Shown here: positions 18,497 to 27,827 of the stretch, in pieces
How the letters are laid out: every line of letters begins with the position of its first letter
How positions within the stretch are numbered: position 1 is the stretch's first letter
Origin: JABDIP01 sp965212545
GTDB taxonomy: Bacteria; Pseudomonadota; Alphaproteobacteria; DSM-16000; Inquilinaceae
NCBI GenBank assembly: GCA_965212545.1
Contig: CBDBVB010000019.1
Span: forward strand, 1 to 64,000
Direction: 5' to 3'
DNA: 64,000 nt
Notes under the pieces: generated by a model
What the model saw: the letters and a program-made list of their open reading frames with translations, nothing else
The model's database searches: none
Told to the model about the DNA's origin: nothing
Made by a program: the position numbers and the translations under genes

Positions 18497-20878
18497 CTAT
18501 TCCCCGTAAGGCACCCATATGTTCTTCACCTGCGTCGCATGGCGCAGGAATTCGCGGCCTTCGGACTGGGACGGGTCGTGCCAGTCGCGGCGTCGGCCGT
18601 GGTTGGCCCAGACCTGCTTCAGATTGCCCACCGAAGCCAGTTCGACCATGGCGCTGCCCGCCGTCGGCCCGACATACCAGAGCCCGTCGATTTCGTCATG
18701 CTCTGCCAGAGTCTTCGCCAGGGCGTCGCGGTCGCCCGTAACGATATTGATCACACCTGCCGGCAGGTCGGACGTGTCGAGAACCTGATAGAAATCGGTC
18801 GCCGAGAGCGGATGCGCTGGTGACGGAATCGCAACAATCCGATTGCCCATCGCAATTGCCGGGGCTGCAAGAGAAACAAACGCCAGAAGAGGGGCCTCGT
18901 CGGGACACACAATCCCAAGGATGCCGAGGGGCTCGTTCATCGCCAGGGTCACGCCGCGTACCGGCGGCACATGCACCGCGCCGTCGAACTTGTCGGCCCA
19001 GGCGGCATAGGAGAACAACCGGCTGACCGATGCGGACACCTCGGTGTCGGCTGCCTTTCGGCTGGCACCGGTCGTCGCCATCAGCCGGTCGCGGAACTCG
19101 GCCGCGCGGGCATCCAGGTTCTCGGCGATGAAATAGAGGATCTGGGCGCGGGTGTGCTGGGTCGCGCGCGACCAGGCCTCTGCCTTGCGTGCTGCCTCCA
19201 CGGCGTTGCGGAGGTCCTTGCGGTTGCCCTCGCCGACCTCCGCCAACAGCGTGCCGTCGGGCGCCAGGACGGGCCGGCTGTATCCGGAGTCCGGCCGCGC
19301 CTGCTTGCCGCCGACATACATCTTCGCGGTGCGGTCGACCGTGCCGGTTGCCGCAGTGCCGGCGTCCTTGGGGTGGGTCGCCGCTGCCTCATCATAGAGC
19401 GGCAGCGACGCCTCGAAATTCGGTTTCAGGTATTCCCACATACCCTCGCGGCCACCCTCGCGGCCGTAACCGGACTCGCGATAACCGCCGAAGCCGCAGG
19501 CGGCATCGAACAGGTTGGTGCTGTTGGTCCAGACGATGCCGGCCTTCAGCTTGGGCGCCACGTCCAGCGCCAGGTTGATGTTCTCGGTCCAGACGCTGGC
19601 GGCGAGGCCGAAGCGGGTGTTGTTGGCCAGCGCAACTGCCTCCGAGGGGGTGCGGAAGGTCATGGAAACCAGCACCGGCCCGAAGATCTCGACCTGGGCG
19701 ATCGTATCTGCCGGCGATACATCGGTGAACAGGCTGGGCGGGTAGAAGCAGCCCCCCGCCGGGCAGTCCCAGCTCGGCTGCCACAAAGTCGCGCCGTCGG
19801 CGACACCCTGCTCGACCAGCTTGGTGATCCGTTCCAGTTGGACCGGTGCGACGACGGCGCCGAGATCGATCGCCTTGTCCAGCGGATCGCCGACCCTGAG
19901 CGTCTCCATGCGGGCCCGCAGCTTGGCGATCATCTGATCGGCAATGCCCTCTTGCAGCAACAGGCGCGAGCCGGCGCAGCAGACCTCACCTTGGTTGAAC
20001 CAGATCGCGTCGACGACGCCCTCGACAGCACCGTCCAGATCGGCATCGTCGAACACGATGAAGGGCGATTTGCCGCCGAGCTCCAGGGTCAGCTTCTTGC
20101 CGCTGCCGGCGGTGGCGCTGCGGATCAGGCGGCCGACATCGGTCGAGCCGGTGAAGGCCAGCTTGTCGATGTCCGCATGGTTGACCACCGCCTCGCCGGT
20201 GCTGCCATCGCCGGTGACGATGTTGACCACGCCGGCCGGCAGTCCTGCCTCCATGCACAGTTCGGCAAATCTCAGCGCAGTCAGACTGGTGAATTCGGCC
20301 GGTTTCAGCACCACGCAATTGCCGGCGGCGATCGCCGGGGCGATCTTCCAGGCCAGCATCAGCAGCGGGAAATTCCACGGGATCACCTGGCCGACCACGC
20401 CAACCGGATCGTGGCCGGCGAACTCGCTGCCCATCAGCTGGGCCCAGCCGGCGTGATGGTAGAAATGGCGGGCCACCAGAGGGATATCGATGTCGCGGGT
20501 CTCGCGGATCGGCTTGCCATTGTCCAGGCAGTCGAGTACCGCCAGCAGCCGCGAATGCTTCTGTACCAGCCGGGCCAGCGCGTAGAGATGGCGCGCCCGC
20601 CCGTGCCCGCCGAGACCAGCCCAGCCGGGCTGCGCCGCCCGGGCGGCGGCCACGGCGGCATCGACATCGGCGGCATTGCCCTGGGCGATCTTGGCCAAGA
20701 CCTTGCCGTCGGCCGGACTGGCGGTATTGAACGCCTCGCCGGATCTAGCCTTGGCCCAATTCCCGTCGATGAACAGGCCGAACCGGCCCTTATGGCTCTT
20801 GATCCAGTCGAGGGCCGGTCCGGTGCCTTCCGGTGCCGGGCCGTACTCCATGGACTCAAAGATCTCTGCGACGCTCAT
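18497..20878 (-). CDS. Two-domain aldehyde dehydrogenase (ALDH16-like)
   Basis: A 793-residue NAD(P)-dependent aldehyde dehydrogenase with a complete N-terminal ALDH domain (about 30-490) and a partial second domain (about 510-790). In the first, VIPWNFPLLMLAWKIAPAIA, FTGSTDVGRLI, the general-base Glu in LTLELGGKSPF and the catalytic Cys in NQGEVCCAGSRLL are all present. The second has nucleotide-fold remnants (EPLGILGIVCPDEAPLLAF) but no ELGGK and no catalytic Cys, as in ALDH16-type proteins. It begins 34 bases after deoC, so it most likely oxidises the acetaldehyde that DeoC releases; that substrate is inferred from the operon. Confidence 0.85.
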   Translation of the reverse strand: MSVAEIFESMEYGPAPEGTGPALDWIKSHKGRFGLFIDGNWAKARSGEAFNTASPADGKVLAKIAQGNAADVDAAVAAARAAQPGWAGLGGHGRARHLYALARLVQKHSRLLAVLDCLDNGKPIRETRDIDIPLVARHFYHHAGWAQLMGSEFAGHDPVGVVGQVIPWNFPLLMLAWKIAPAIAAGNCVVLKPAEFTSLTALRFAELCMEAGLPAGVVNIVTGDGSTGEAVVNHADIDKLAFTGSTDVGRLIRSATAGSGKKLTLELGGKSPFIVFDDADLDGAVEGVVDAIWFNQGEVCCAGSRLLLQEGIADQMIAKLRARMETLRVGDPLDKAIDLGAVVAPVQLERITKLVEQGVADGATLWQPSWDCPAGGCFYPPSLFTDVSPADTIAQVEIFGPVLVSMTFRTPSEAVALANNTRFGLAASVWTENINLALDVAPKLKAGIVWTNSTNLFDAACGFGGYRESGYGREGGREGMWEYLKPNFEASLPLYDEAAATHPKDAGTAATGTVDRTAKMYVGGKQARPDSGYSRPVLAPDGTLLAEVGEGNRKDLRNAVEAARKAEAWSRATQHTRAQILYFIAENLDARAAEFRDRLMATTGASRKAADTEVSASVSRLFSYAAWADKFDGAVHVPPVRGVTLAMNEPLGILGIVCPDEAPLLAFVSLAAPAIAMGNRIVAIPSPAHPLSATDFYQVLDTSDLPAGVINIVTGDRDALAKTLAEHDEIDGLWYVGPTAGSAMVELASVGNLKQVWANHGRRRDWHDPSQSEGREFLRHATQVKNIWVPYGE

Positions 20879-20912
20879 GGCTGGGTTTCCAAGGGAGTTG
20901 CGCGGGTCGGCA

Positions 20913-21957
20913 CTATGCCATCGGATGGCGGAACGCAGCCGAATAGCGGCCTGTAACGTGGTGCTCGAGTTGGCGCTCGATGTCGCCCAGCAGGCTCGAC
21001 GCTCCGAAGCGGAACAGGGACGGTTCCATCCAGGGCCGGCCGAGCTCCTCCTTCATCAGGGAGAGATAGGCCAGCGCGTCCTTGGCGGCGCTGATGCCGC
21101 CGGCCGGCTTGAATCCGACAATATGGCCGGTCCGCTCGCGATAGGTTCGGATCATGCGGACCATGATCAGGCTAACCGGCAGTGTGGCGTTCACCGGCTC
21201 CTTGCCGGTCGATGTCTTGATGAAATCCGATCCTGCCATCATGCAGACCATCGAGGCGCGCGCCACGTTACGGAGGGTGGCCAGTTCGCCAGTTGCAATG
21301 ATCGACTTCATATGCGCCGGTCCACAGGCCTCTCGGAATGCCCTGACCTCGTCATAGAGCGCCTGCCAGTTGCCGGTCAGGACATGGGCCCGGGTGACGA
21401 CGATGTCGATCTCTGCAGCACCGGCGGCGACCGAGGCCTCAATCTCCTTCAGCCGGAGGTCGAAGGGCGACAGGCCGGCCGGAAAGCCTGTCGAAACCGC
21501 GGCCACAGGAATGCCGCTGCCGTCCAGCGCCGCTACCGCAGATTCGACCATTGAATGGTAGACACAGACCGCGCCGACAGTGAGGTCGAGGCCTTCGGAC
21601 GCCAAGGGCGGCGAGCAAGTCGGCGCGAACCGGCTGCCGGGCCTTGGCGCACAGCCGCCTCACGCGACCGGGGGTGTCGTCTCCGGCCAGGGTGGTCAGG
21701 TCAATGCAGCTGACAGCCTTGAGAAGCCAGGCCGCCTGCCAGTCCTTCTTCACCGTGCGCCGGGTGGTCAGAGTCGCGGCGCGGCGTTCTGCGGCACTGA
21801 GGTTGACGCGAATATCCTCGACCCAGTCGCGCTCAAGGGTGGTCCCGGGATTGCGGTCGATTTCGCCATGGGCTGCGTGGACCAGGCCCGGCATCGGATG
21901 CACGTTTTCGCCTGCATCGGCGACGCCCGCCGGACCCGCGTGATCGCGGCCGTTCAT
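20913..21957 (-). pseudogene. deoC: Deoxyribose-phosphate aldolase, one frame break
   Basis: Cleaves 2-deoxyribose-5-phosphate to acetaldehyde and glyceraldehyde-3-phosphate. Landmarks are AVSTGFPAG, EIDIVVTRAHVLTGNW, the Schiff-base Lys in GSDFIKTSTGKEP and the phosphate-binding IVGFKPAGGISAAKDAL. The N-terminal third (DWVEDIRVNLSAAERRAA ... CIDLTTLAGDDTPGRV) is in a different frame. The frames join at about 21603 if one g is removed, so that ADLLAAL continues as ASEGLDLTVGAVCVY. The corrected protein is about 347 residues, a normal size for the long proteobacterial form. The start at 21957 follows ggaggg. Because the operon partners are intact, a base-calling error is a serious possibility. 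Confidence 0.85.
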
Positions 21958-22512
21958 CGTTCCCTCCCAGGCCATCGATGTTGAGATCGGCAGTCTGCAC
22001 CAAGACTGTCTGATATGCGAGCCTTCGCGACCCTAGGTGGATGAGTGGAGTCTAGTCTTCCCGTCGGCGTGGAAAACTTCCGGGAATAAGAGTACTGATT
22101 TGTCCGTTGTGAAGCTCGGGTTAGGAAAATGTAAGGAAACAAGAGTGCATAGTGTGTGATAGACTTCGTTTACATTCATTAATATTCTTCGATCATTTAT
22201 TTCGCGTGCCGAGCATGGTTTCAACTACACAAATATCCGCTATCGAAGATCATATGGAGATGGATCGAGATTAATTCAGGATAGTTTTAGATAAACTTTA
22301 TTAACTATTAGTGATTGTTTAACGGAATTAAACGAGACTTTGGGGACAGATGCCCGGGAAGGGTCCGGCATTGTGGGGAATGACACTCTCGTGGCCAGCG
22401 GCTTGCCGCCAAATTCAATGACCGCCGGCCACGCGTCACTGTGCCAATCGATGCTCGACGCAACCGCGCTGTCGGTGGAGAGCGAAATAGGTGAGGCGGC
22501 CGCGAGGAGGGA
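21958..22512. other. Intergenic, markedly AT-rich control region
   Basis: A stretch of about 555 bases between the divergent deoC operon and the MHYT gene. From about 22040 to 22330 it is far richer in A and T than the rest of the window (for example ttagataaactttattaact). Small open frames on the minus strand here lack a convincing start and coding character. It most likely carries the promoters for both directions; I see no tRNA or repeat in it. Confidence 0.5.
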
Positions 22513-23331
22513 ATGATGGAGTTCTTGTCGGAATTCTTCATGTCGCAGCAGGATCGCGCGGCGACTGAAATGAACTACTCTTACAATTACTGGCTGATCG
22601 TCCTGTCGTATTGCGTGGCCGCGTTTGCGTCCTATACCGCGTTCCATCTGGTCGAGCGCGTGATCGCCTCGCCGAACCGGTCGGCCCGATTCAAATGGCT
22701 TGCGACCGGTGCCGTGTCGATGGGCTGCGGCATCTGGGCCATGCACTTTGTGGCGATGCTGGCGGTGCAGATGCAGCGTGGCATGGAGATGCGCTACGAT
22801 CTCACCCTGACTTTGCTGTCCGCAGTGTTCGCCATGTTGGCGGCCGGCTTCGCGTTTGATCTGGTCAGCCGCAAGTCGCGTTCGTTCGGCGGCCTACTGA
22901 TCGGCGGCGTGGTTCTGGGTGCCGGCATCGGTGCGATGCACTATACCGGCATGCTGGCCATGCGCATGGATGCGCTGATCCGATACGATATCATGTGGTT
23001 TGGGGCGTCGGTGGTGGTGGCCGTCGTGCTTGCGACGCTGGCTATTCGCATGATGTTCTTCACCGTCGAGGCCCGCGAATACGACAAGGCCGACCACCGT
23101 CTGTGGACGGCGGCGGTGATGGGACTGGCTGTCACGCTGATGCACTACACCGGCATGAATGCCACCCACTTCCTGCGCACCGGCGAGGCCCCCCAGGTCA
23201 TCACCGAGGGCATCGCGTTGGATTCCCTGATGGGCGCCGTGATCATCGGTGGTGTCGCCTTCACCATCCTGACGCTGGCCTGGATCAGCGCCTCGATCGA
23301 CGAGCGCAAAAGCGCTGACGCTGGTGCCTAG
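22513..23331 (+). CDS. Stand-alone MHYT-domain membrane sensor
   Basis: A 272-residue integral membrane protein built of seven helices. It carries three MHYT-type motifs: AMHFVAML (about residue 77), GAMHYTGMLAM (about 137) and LMHYTGMNATHF (about 210). MHYT domains are thought to bind copper and sense oxygen, CO or NO, usually fused to GGDEF/EAL or kinase outputs. Here there is no output domain, so the signal must pass to a partner or the protein has another role. The start is supported by gaggaggga immediately upstream. A strong terminator follows at 23374, so it is a single-gene unit. Confidence 0.88.
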   Translation: MMEFLSEFFMSQQDRAATEMNYSYNYWLIVLSYCVAAFASYTAFHLVERVIASPNRSARFKWLATGAVSMGCGIWAMHFVAMLAVQMQRGMEMRYDLTLTLLSAVFAMLAAGFAFDLVSRKSRSFGGLLIGGVVLGAGIGAMHYTGMLAMRMDALIRYDIMWFGASVVVAVVLATLAIRMMFFTVEAREYDKADHRLWTAAVMGLAVTLMHYTGMNATHFLRTGEAPQVITEGIALDSLMGAVIIGGVAFTILTLAWISASIDERKSADAGA

Positions 23332-23373
23332 CCGTCAAGTTAGACACCGAACACATACATGATGCCGCTGGTT

Positions 23374-23406
23374 GGGTGGGGCCGAAAGGCCCCACCCTTC
23401 TTTTTT
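23374..23406 (+). terminator. Rho-independent terminator after the MHYT gene
   Basis: Arms 23374-23383 (gggtggggcc) and 23388-23397 (ggccccaccc) form a perfect 10-bp GC stem with a gaaa tetraloop, followed by ttc and six T residues. This is the clearest intrinsic terminator in the window. Confidence 0.92.
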
Positions 23407-23475
23407 GCCGATCGCTGACGGCCTTGCTGCAAGTGTCGCTGTGCCGGCCGGGTTCGTTGCGGTAAACCGGACCGC

Positions 23476-24435
23476 ATGCAGCCATCGGCCATTACCTTGC
23501 CAGACCGGACCGCCGCCAACTCGGTTATGGTCTTCTTGGGCGTCACCACCGGCGGCTCCCTGATCAATCGCATCTTCCCACTCTGGGCGGAAATCATGGG
23601 CATCGCGCCGGCGATCCTGCATGGCATGGATCTGCCGCCGGATGTCGGTCCGGAGCGTATCCGTAAGGCCATTCGGGATATCATGGGCCACCCGGCGGTC
23701 CGCGGGGCATTGGTTACCACCCATAAGATCGCCGTCTACCGTCATGCCCGTGACCTGTTCTCCGGGTTCGATCCCTATGCCGACCGGCTCGGCGAGGTCA
23801 GCGCGCTGGCCAAGACGCCAGCCGGACTGGTCGGGCATGCCATGGACCCGGTGACTGCCGGACTTGCGCTGGATCGCATCGTGGCCCCGGCGCACTGGTC
23901 GGAACATCCGCAAGCAGAGGCGCTGGTGATGGGCGCGGGCGGTGCCGGGCTCGCCCTAGCGGCACACCTGGCCGAGCGTCCGGCGGACGAGCGACCCCGC
24001 GCAATCACCCTCAGCGATGTCGACAAGGATCGCATTTCCGACGCGCGATCGGCATTGAGCGCATTCGGCGGAAGGGAAATCATCGGCGCAAAAAGGGTGG
24101 GCGGCGCTGCCGACAACGACCGCCTGCTGGCGGCCCTGCCGGCGTGCAGCCTGGTGGTCAACGCGACCGGCCTTGGCAAGGACCGGCCGGGCTCGCCGAT
24201 TTCAGAGGCGGCTGTCTTCCCCGATGCGGGGATTGTCTGGGAATTCAATTATCGCGGCCCGCGCGAATTCCTGGCGCAGGCGCGTGCCCGACAGAACGAA
24301 TGCCGCCTGACGGTGGCCGATGGCTGGACCTATTTCGTCTATGGCTGGGCGCATGTGGTTGCCGAGGTCTTCGGCGTTGTCCTCGACGATGCGCTGTTCA
24401 CGCAGCTGGAAGCGGCGGCGGATTCGGCGCGCTGA
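23476..24435 (+). CDS. Shikimate dehydrogenase-like protein
   Basis: A 319-residue AroE-like oxidoreductase. The N-terminal substrate domain (FLGVTTGGSLINRIFPLWAE, then GALVTTHKIAVYRHARDLF with the catalytic Lys in VTTHK) and the NADP Rossmann domain (ALVMGAGGAGLALAAHLAE) are visible. VVNATGLGKDRPGSP matches the family's NATG segment. It is longer and more divergent than housekeeping AroE (usually about 270-285 residues), so it may act on quinate or another substrate. It converges with punA (10-base gap) and shows no operon link to the aromatic pathway. Confidence 0.75.
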   Translation: MQPSAITLPDRTAANSVMVFLGVTTGGSLINRIFPLWAEIMGIAPAILHGMDLPPDVGPERIRKAIRDIMGHPAVRGALVTTHKIAVYRHARDLFSGFDPYADRLGEVSALAKTPAGLVGHAMDPVTAGLALDRIVAPAHWSEHPQAEALVMGAGGAGLALAAHLAERPADERPRAITLSDVDKDRISDARSALSAFGGREIIGAKRVGGAADNDRLLAALPACSLVVNATGLGKDRPGSPISEAAVFPDAGIVWEFNYRGPREFLAQARARQNECRLTVADGWTYFVYGWAHVVAEVFGVVLDDALFTQLEAAADSAR

Positions 24436-24444
24436 CCCGTGACA

Positions 24445-25287
24445 TCAGGCCGGTTCGCCGGCGCTCAGTTCCAGCCAGCGTCCGATCAGCCGGGCGAGGT
24501 CCTCTCCGGCCGACTCGGCAGCGCTCAGGGTCTGGTCGTGATCGACCGGATCGTCGCTCATGCCGACACCCAGATTGGTGATGACCGCCGTGGCCGTGAC
24601 CATCAGGCCGCAATGCCGCGCCAGGATGCATTCCGGCACCGTCGACATGCCGACCGCGTCGGCGCCGAGACCCCGGATCATGCGAACCTCTGCCGGCGTC
24701 TCGAAGCAGGGGCCGAGCCATGCGCAGTAGACACCGCTGGCCAGATCGATGCCCAGCTGCTCTGCGGCGGATTGCTGCATTGCCACCAAGGCCGGATCAT
24801 AGGCCTCCGCCATCGGCGGGAACCTGGGGCCAGTCTCCGCATCATTGGGTCCGACCAGCGGATTGCCGCCCTGCAGGTTGATGTGATCGGTGATCGTCAT
24901 CAGCCGGCCGGCACCCACTTCCAGGCGCAGGCTGCCCGCCGCACAGGTCAGATAAATCGCCTCGCAGCCGATCGCCCGCATGGTGCGCACGGCGGTCGCC
25001 ATGACATCATAACCGCGGCCCTCATAGGCGTGCGCCCGGCCCTGCAGGCAAGCAACCTGGGCGCCGCCCAGCGTTCCGAGCACCAGCCGCCCGGCATGCC
25101 CTTCGACGCCCGGCTCCGGAAAACCGGGCAGATCGGCATAGGAGATTGCGACCGCATCGTCGACCCGGTCGGCAAGCGGGCCGAGCCCCGAGCCCAGAAC
25201 CAGCGCTACGCGAGGGGCCAGATCCGGCGCCCGCCGACGGATTATCGCCGCGGCTTGCGCGGGGAGGCCTTTGATTCGGTCGGCCAT
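24445..25287 (-). CDS. punA: Purine-nucleoside phosphorylase
   Basis: A trimeric-type PNP of 280 residues that splits purine (deoxy)nucleosides with phosphate. Motifs are VALVLGSGLGPLAD (phosphate site), YDVMATAVRTMRAIGC, the base-binding Glu and Met region WLGPCFETPAEVRMIRGLG, and ADAVGMSTVPECILARHCG. It follows cdd by three bases and belongs to the nucleoside operon that begins with the BMP-binding protein at 30463. Confidence 0.93.
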   Translation of the reverse strand: MADRIKGLPAQAAAIIRRRAPDLAPRVALVLGSGLGPLADRVDDAVAISYADLPGFPEPGVEGHAGRLVLGTLGGAQVACLQGRAHAYEGRGYDVMATAVRTMRAIGCEAIYLTCAAGSLRLEVGAGRLMTITDHINLQGGNPLVGPNDAETGPRFPPMAEAYDPALVAMQQSAAEQLGIDLASGVYCAWLGPCFETPAEVRMIRGLGADAVGMSTVPECILARHCGLMVTATAVITNLGVGMSDDPVDHDQTLSAAESAGEDLARLIGRWLELSAGEPA

Positions 25288-25290
25288 TGG

Positions 25291-25704
25291 TCAGTATCCC
25301 AGATTATCCGGTCCGAAGGACAGCGGCAGCAGCTCTCCCAACGTAACCGTGCGTCGCAAACCTTCCGGGCCGCAGATATGCACCGACGTGTCCGCGCCGG
25401 CGAATTCGCGCAACCGCTGGCGGCAGCCGCCGCACGGACTGCACAGCAGGCCGTCATCTTCCGCGCCACCGATCACCAGCACCTCGGTTATGCGGGTCGC
25501 GCCGTTCGCAACCATCGTGCCGATGGCACAGGCCTCCGCGCACTGTCCCTGGGGGTAGGCCGCATTCTCTACGTTGCAACCGGAGAAGATCCGACCGTCC
25601 GCAGCGCGGATGGCGGCTCCGACCAGAAATCGGGAGTAGGGGGCATAGGCCTGATTGCGCACCGACGTCGCGGCAGCGAACAGGGCCTCAAAACCGTCGC
25701 TCAT
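25291..25704 (-). CDS. cdd: Cytidine deaminase
   Basis: A 137-residue tetrameric-type enzyme that deaminates cytidine and deoxycytidine. The zinc site shows CAEACAIG and PCGGCRQRL (C-A-E and P-C-x-x-C motifs), with SGCNVENAAYPQGQ before it. The ATG at 25702-25704 overlaps the stop of the upstream permease gene by four bases (25701-25704), so it is translationally coupled to the importer. Longer readings into the permease region are out-of-frame shadows. Confidence 0.93.
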   Translation of the reverse strand: MSDGFEALFAAATSVRNQAYAPYSRFLVGAAIRAADGRIFSGCNVENAAYPQGQCAEACAIGTMVANGATRITEVLVIGGAEDDGLLCSPCGGCRQRLREFAGADTSVHICGPEGLRRTVTLGELLPLSFGPDNLGY

Positions 25705-26672
25705 CGTTCCTTCACATAGGGAACGCCAATCGCTTTGGGCGCGATCGCCTTGCCGATGAAGCCAGCCAGCAGCACCACGGTCAGCACATAGGGCAGAGCC
25801 TGGATGAACTGCACCGGAATGGTCCCGATACCGGGGATCTCCACACCCTGCATGCGCGCCTCCAACGCCTCCAGGAAGCCGAACAGCAGGCAGGTCAGCA
25901 GCACCGGCACCGGTCGCCATTTTGCGAAGATCAGCGCCGCCAGCGCCAGAAAACCCTTGCCGGCGGTCATGTCGCGCACGAAAGAGGCATTGTGCGCCAC
26001 CGACAGGTAGGTGCCGGCCACGCCGCACAGGAATCCGGTGACCATCAGGGCGCGATAGCGCATCCAGATCACCGATATACCTGCGGTGTCGACCGCCGCC
26101 GGATTCTCGCCGACTGCCCGCAACCGCAGGCCGAATCGGGTCCGGTACAGGATCCAAGCGGTCGCAGGCACAGCGACCGCGGCGAAATAGACCAGGATGT
26201 TGTGGCCGCTGATGAGTTCGGAATAGATCTGGCCCAGCACCGGCACGTCGGCGACCGCATCGGCGCCCGGCAATGTGATCGCCGTGAACCGTTGATCCCC
26301 CTCCAGAGTCGGAGTCTGTCCTCCGCGCGCGAACCAGGCGATGCCGAGTGTCGGGGCCAGCCCGGCGACCAGGATGTTGATTGCCACGCCGGAGATGATC
26401 TGATCGCCGCGATGGGTGATGCAGGCAAAGCCGTGCAGCATCGCCAGGCACATCGCGGCCAGGATGCCGGCACCCAGGCCGAGCCAGGCCGAGCCGGAAA
26501 CCGCCGCGACCGTGGCGGCAGCGAAGGCGCCGCCCAGCATCTTGCCCTCCAGGCCGATATCGACGACGCCCGAGCGTTCGGAGAACAGTCCGGCCAGTGC
26601 CGCCAGCACCAGCGGCGTGGCGACGCGGAATGTGGCGTCCAGGACCAGGATGAAGAGGGTGAAGAACTCCAT
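25701..26672 (-). CDS. Nucleoside ABC importer permease (NupQ/BmpC-like)
   Basis: A 323-residue inner-membrane permease of the BPD_transp_2 family. Typical segments are ATPLVLAALAGLFSERSGVV, DIGLEGKMLGGAF, ISGVAINILVAGLAPTLGIA and the C-terminal FIQALPYVLTVVLLAGFIGK. It forms the channel with the adjacent permease and is powered by the two-domain ATPase further upstream. Nine bases separate it from the preceding permease gene. Confidence 0.9.
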   Translation of the reverse strand: MEFFTLFILVLDATFRVATPLVLAALAGLFSERSGVVDIGLEGKMLGGAFAAATVAAVSGSAWLGLGAGILAAMCLAMLHGFACITHRGDQIISGVAINILVAGLAPTLGIAWFARGGQTPTLEGDQRFTAITLPGADAVADVPVLGQIYSELISGHNILVYFAAVAVPATAWILYRTRFGLRLRAVGENPAAVDTAGISVIWMRYRALMVTGFLCGVAGTYLSVAHNASFVRDMTAGKGFLALAALIFAKWRPVPVLLTCLLFGFLEALEARMQGVEIPGIGTIPVQFIQALPYVLTVVLLAGFIGKAIAPKAIGVPYVKER

Positions 26673-26681
26673 CGCCGTGTC

Positions 26682-27827
26682 CTACTCCGCCGCCGCCGCA
26701 GCTTCGGCACGCGCTTCCGCCCGCTTCAGGAAGAAGCCCTCGATCTGCGGCCGGAACATGTTCTCCAGTGCGCCGGCGAACAGAATCACCAGGCCCTGGA
26801 TCACCACGACCATCTCGCGGGTGATCTTCGGCATGTCGAAGGCAAGCTCCGCACCGCCCTGGTACAGCGCACCGAACAGCAGAGCGGCGAGCAGGATGCC
26901 GACCGGATGGTTTCGCCCCATCAGTGCCACGGCGATGCCGACAAATCCGTATCCGGCAACGAAATTCAGCAGCACCCGGTGTTGCACGCCCATAATCTCG
27001 TTCAGCCCGACGAAGCCGGCGAGCGCCCCGGAAATCGCCATGGCCAGGATGATGTTCTTCGACACCGAGATCCCGCCATAGACCGCCGCGCGCTGGTTCT
27101 GGCCGACGGTCCTGATCTCATAGCCCCAGCGGGTTCGCCAAATGAAACCCCAGAAGAGTACACAGCAGATCAGCGCCCACAGGAACGACAGGTTGAGCGG
27201 AGACGCCCCAAGGTCGATGCCAATCCACGCTAAGGCCTCATGGACTTTCGGCAGGAAAGCGTGTTCGGCGAAGGGGCGGCTTTCCGGCGACATCTGACCC
27301 CGGCGGATCAGCACATTCACCATAAGATAGTTCATCAGCGCCGCGGCGATGAAGTTGAACATGATCGTGGTGATGACCGTGTGGCTGCCGCGCTTGGCCT
27401 GCAGATATCCCGGGATGAAGGCCCAGGCGGCCCCGAACAGCGCGCCGCCCAGGATCGCCAGCGGCAGGATCAGGATGAAGGGCAGGAAGTCGAAATACAG
27501 GCAGACAAGGCCGACGCCGAGCCCGCCGATATAGGCCTGGCCTTCGCCGCCGATGTTGAACAGGCCGCAATGAAATGCCATCGCAACACACAGCCCGGTG
27601 AAGACGAAATTGGTTGCGTAATACAGGGTGAAGCCGATCGATTCGCCGAACGGCCCATAGCCGACGAAGGCGCCGTAGACCAGCAGACGCATCGCCTCCA
27701 GCGGATTCTCGCCGATGATCAGCACGACAAATCCCGAGACGATCAACGCCAGTGTGAGGTTGATCAGTGGGATCAGCGCGATGCTGACCCAGCGCGGCAC
27801 CGTTGCCTGTCCGGCCGGCGCGCTCAC
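26682..27827 (-). CDS. Nucleoside ABC importer permease (NupP-like)
   Basis: A 381-residue permease with about nine to ten helices. It contains FVFTGLCVAMAFHCGLFNIGG, GEGQAYIGGLGVGLVCLYF and the coupling region ISVSKNIILAMAISGALAGF, all typical of the larger permease of BMP-type nucleoside importers. Its start overlaps the ATPase stop by four bases (27824-27827). The C-terminus carries a short Ala/Glu-rich tail. Confidence 0.9.
   Translation of the reverse strand: MSAPAGQATVPRWVSIALIPLINLTLALIVSGFVVLIIGENPLEAMRLLVYGAFVGYGPFGESIGFTLYYATNFVFTGLCVAMAFHCGLFNIGGEGQAYIGGLGVGLVCLYFDFLPFILILPLAILGGALFGAAWAFIPGYLQAKRGSHTVITTIMFNFIAAALMNYLMVNVLIRRGQMSPESRPFAEHAFLPKVHEALAWIGIDLGASPLNLSFLWALICCVLFWGFIWRTRWGYEIRTVGQNQRAAVYGGISVSKNIILAMAISGALAGFVGLNEIMGVQHRVLLNFVAGYGFVGIAVALMGRNHPVGILLAALLFGALYQGGAELAFDMPKITREMVVVIQGLVILFAGALENMFRPQIEGFFLKRAEARAEAAAAAE

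Noticed and set aside
18971..20956. 661-codon plus-strand frame opposite the aldehyde dehydrogenase
   Set aside because: Shadow of a real gene; no family signature and no ribosome site.
22033..22224. 63-codon minus-strand frame in the AT-rich region
   Set aside because: No ribosome site, no recognisable domain, and AT-rich DNA without coding character.
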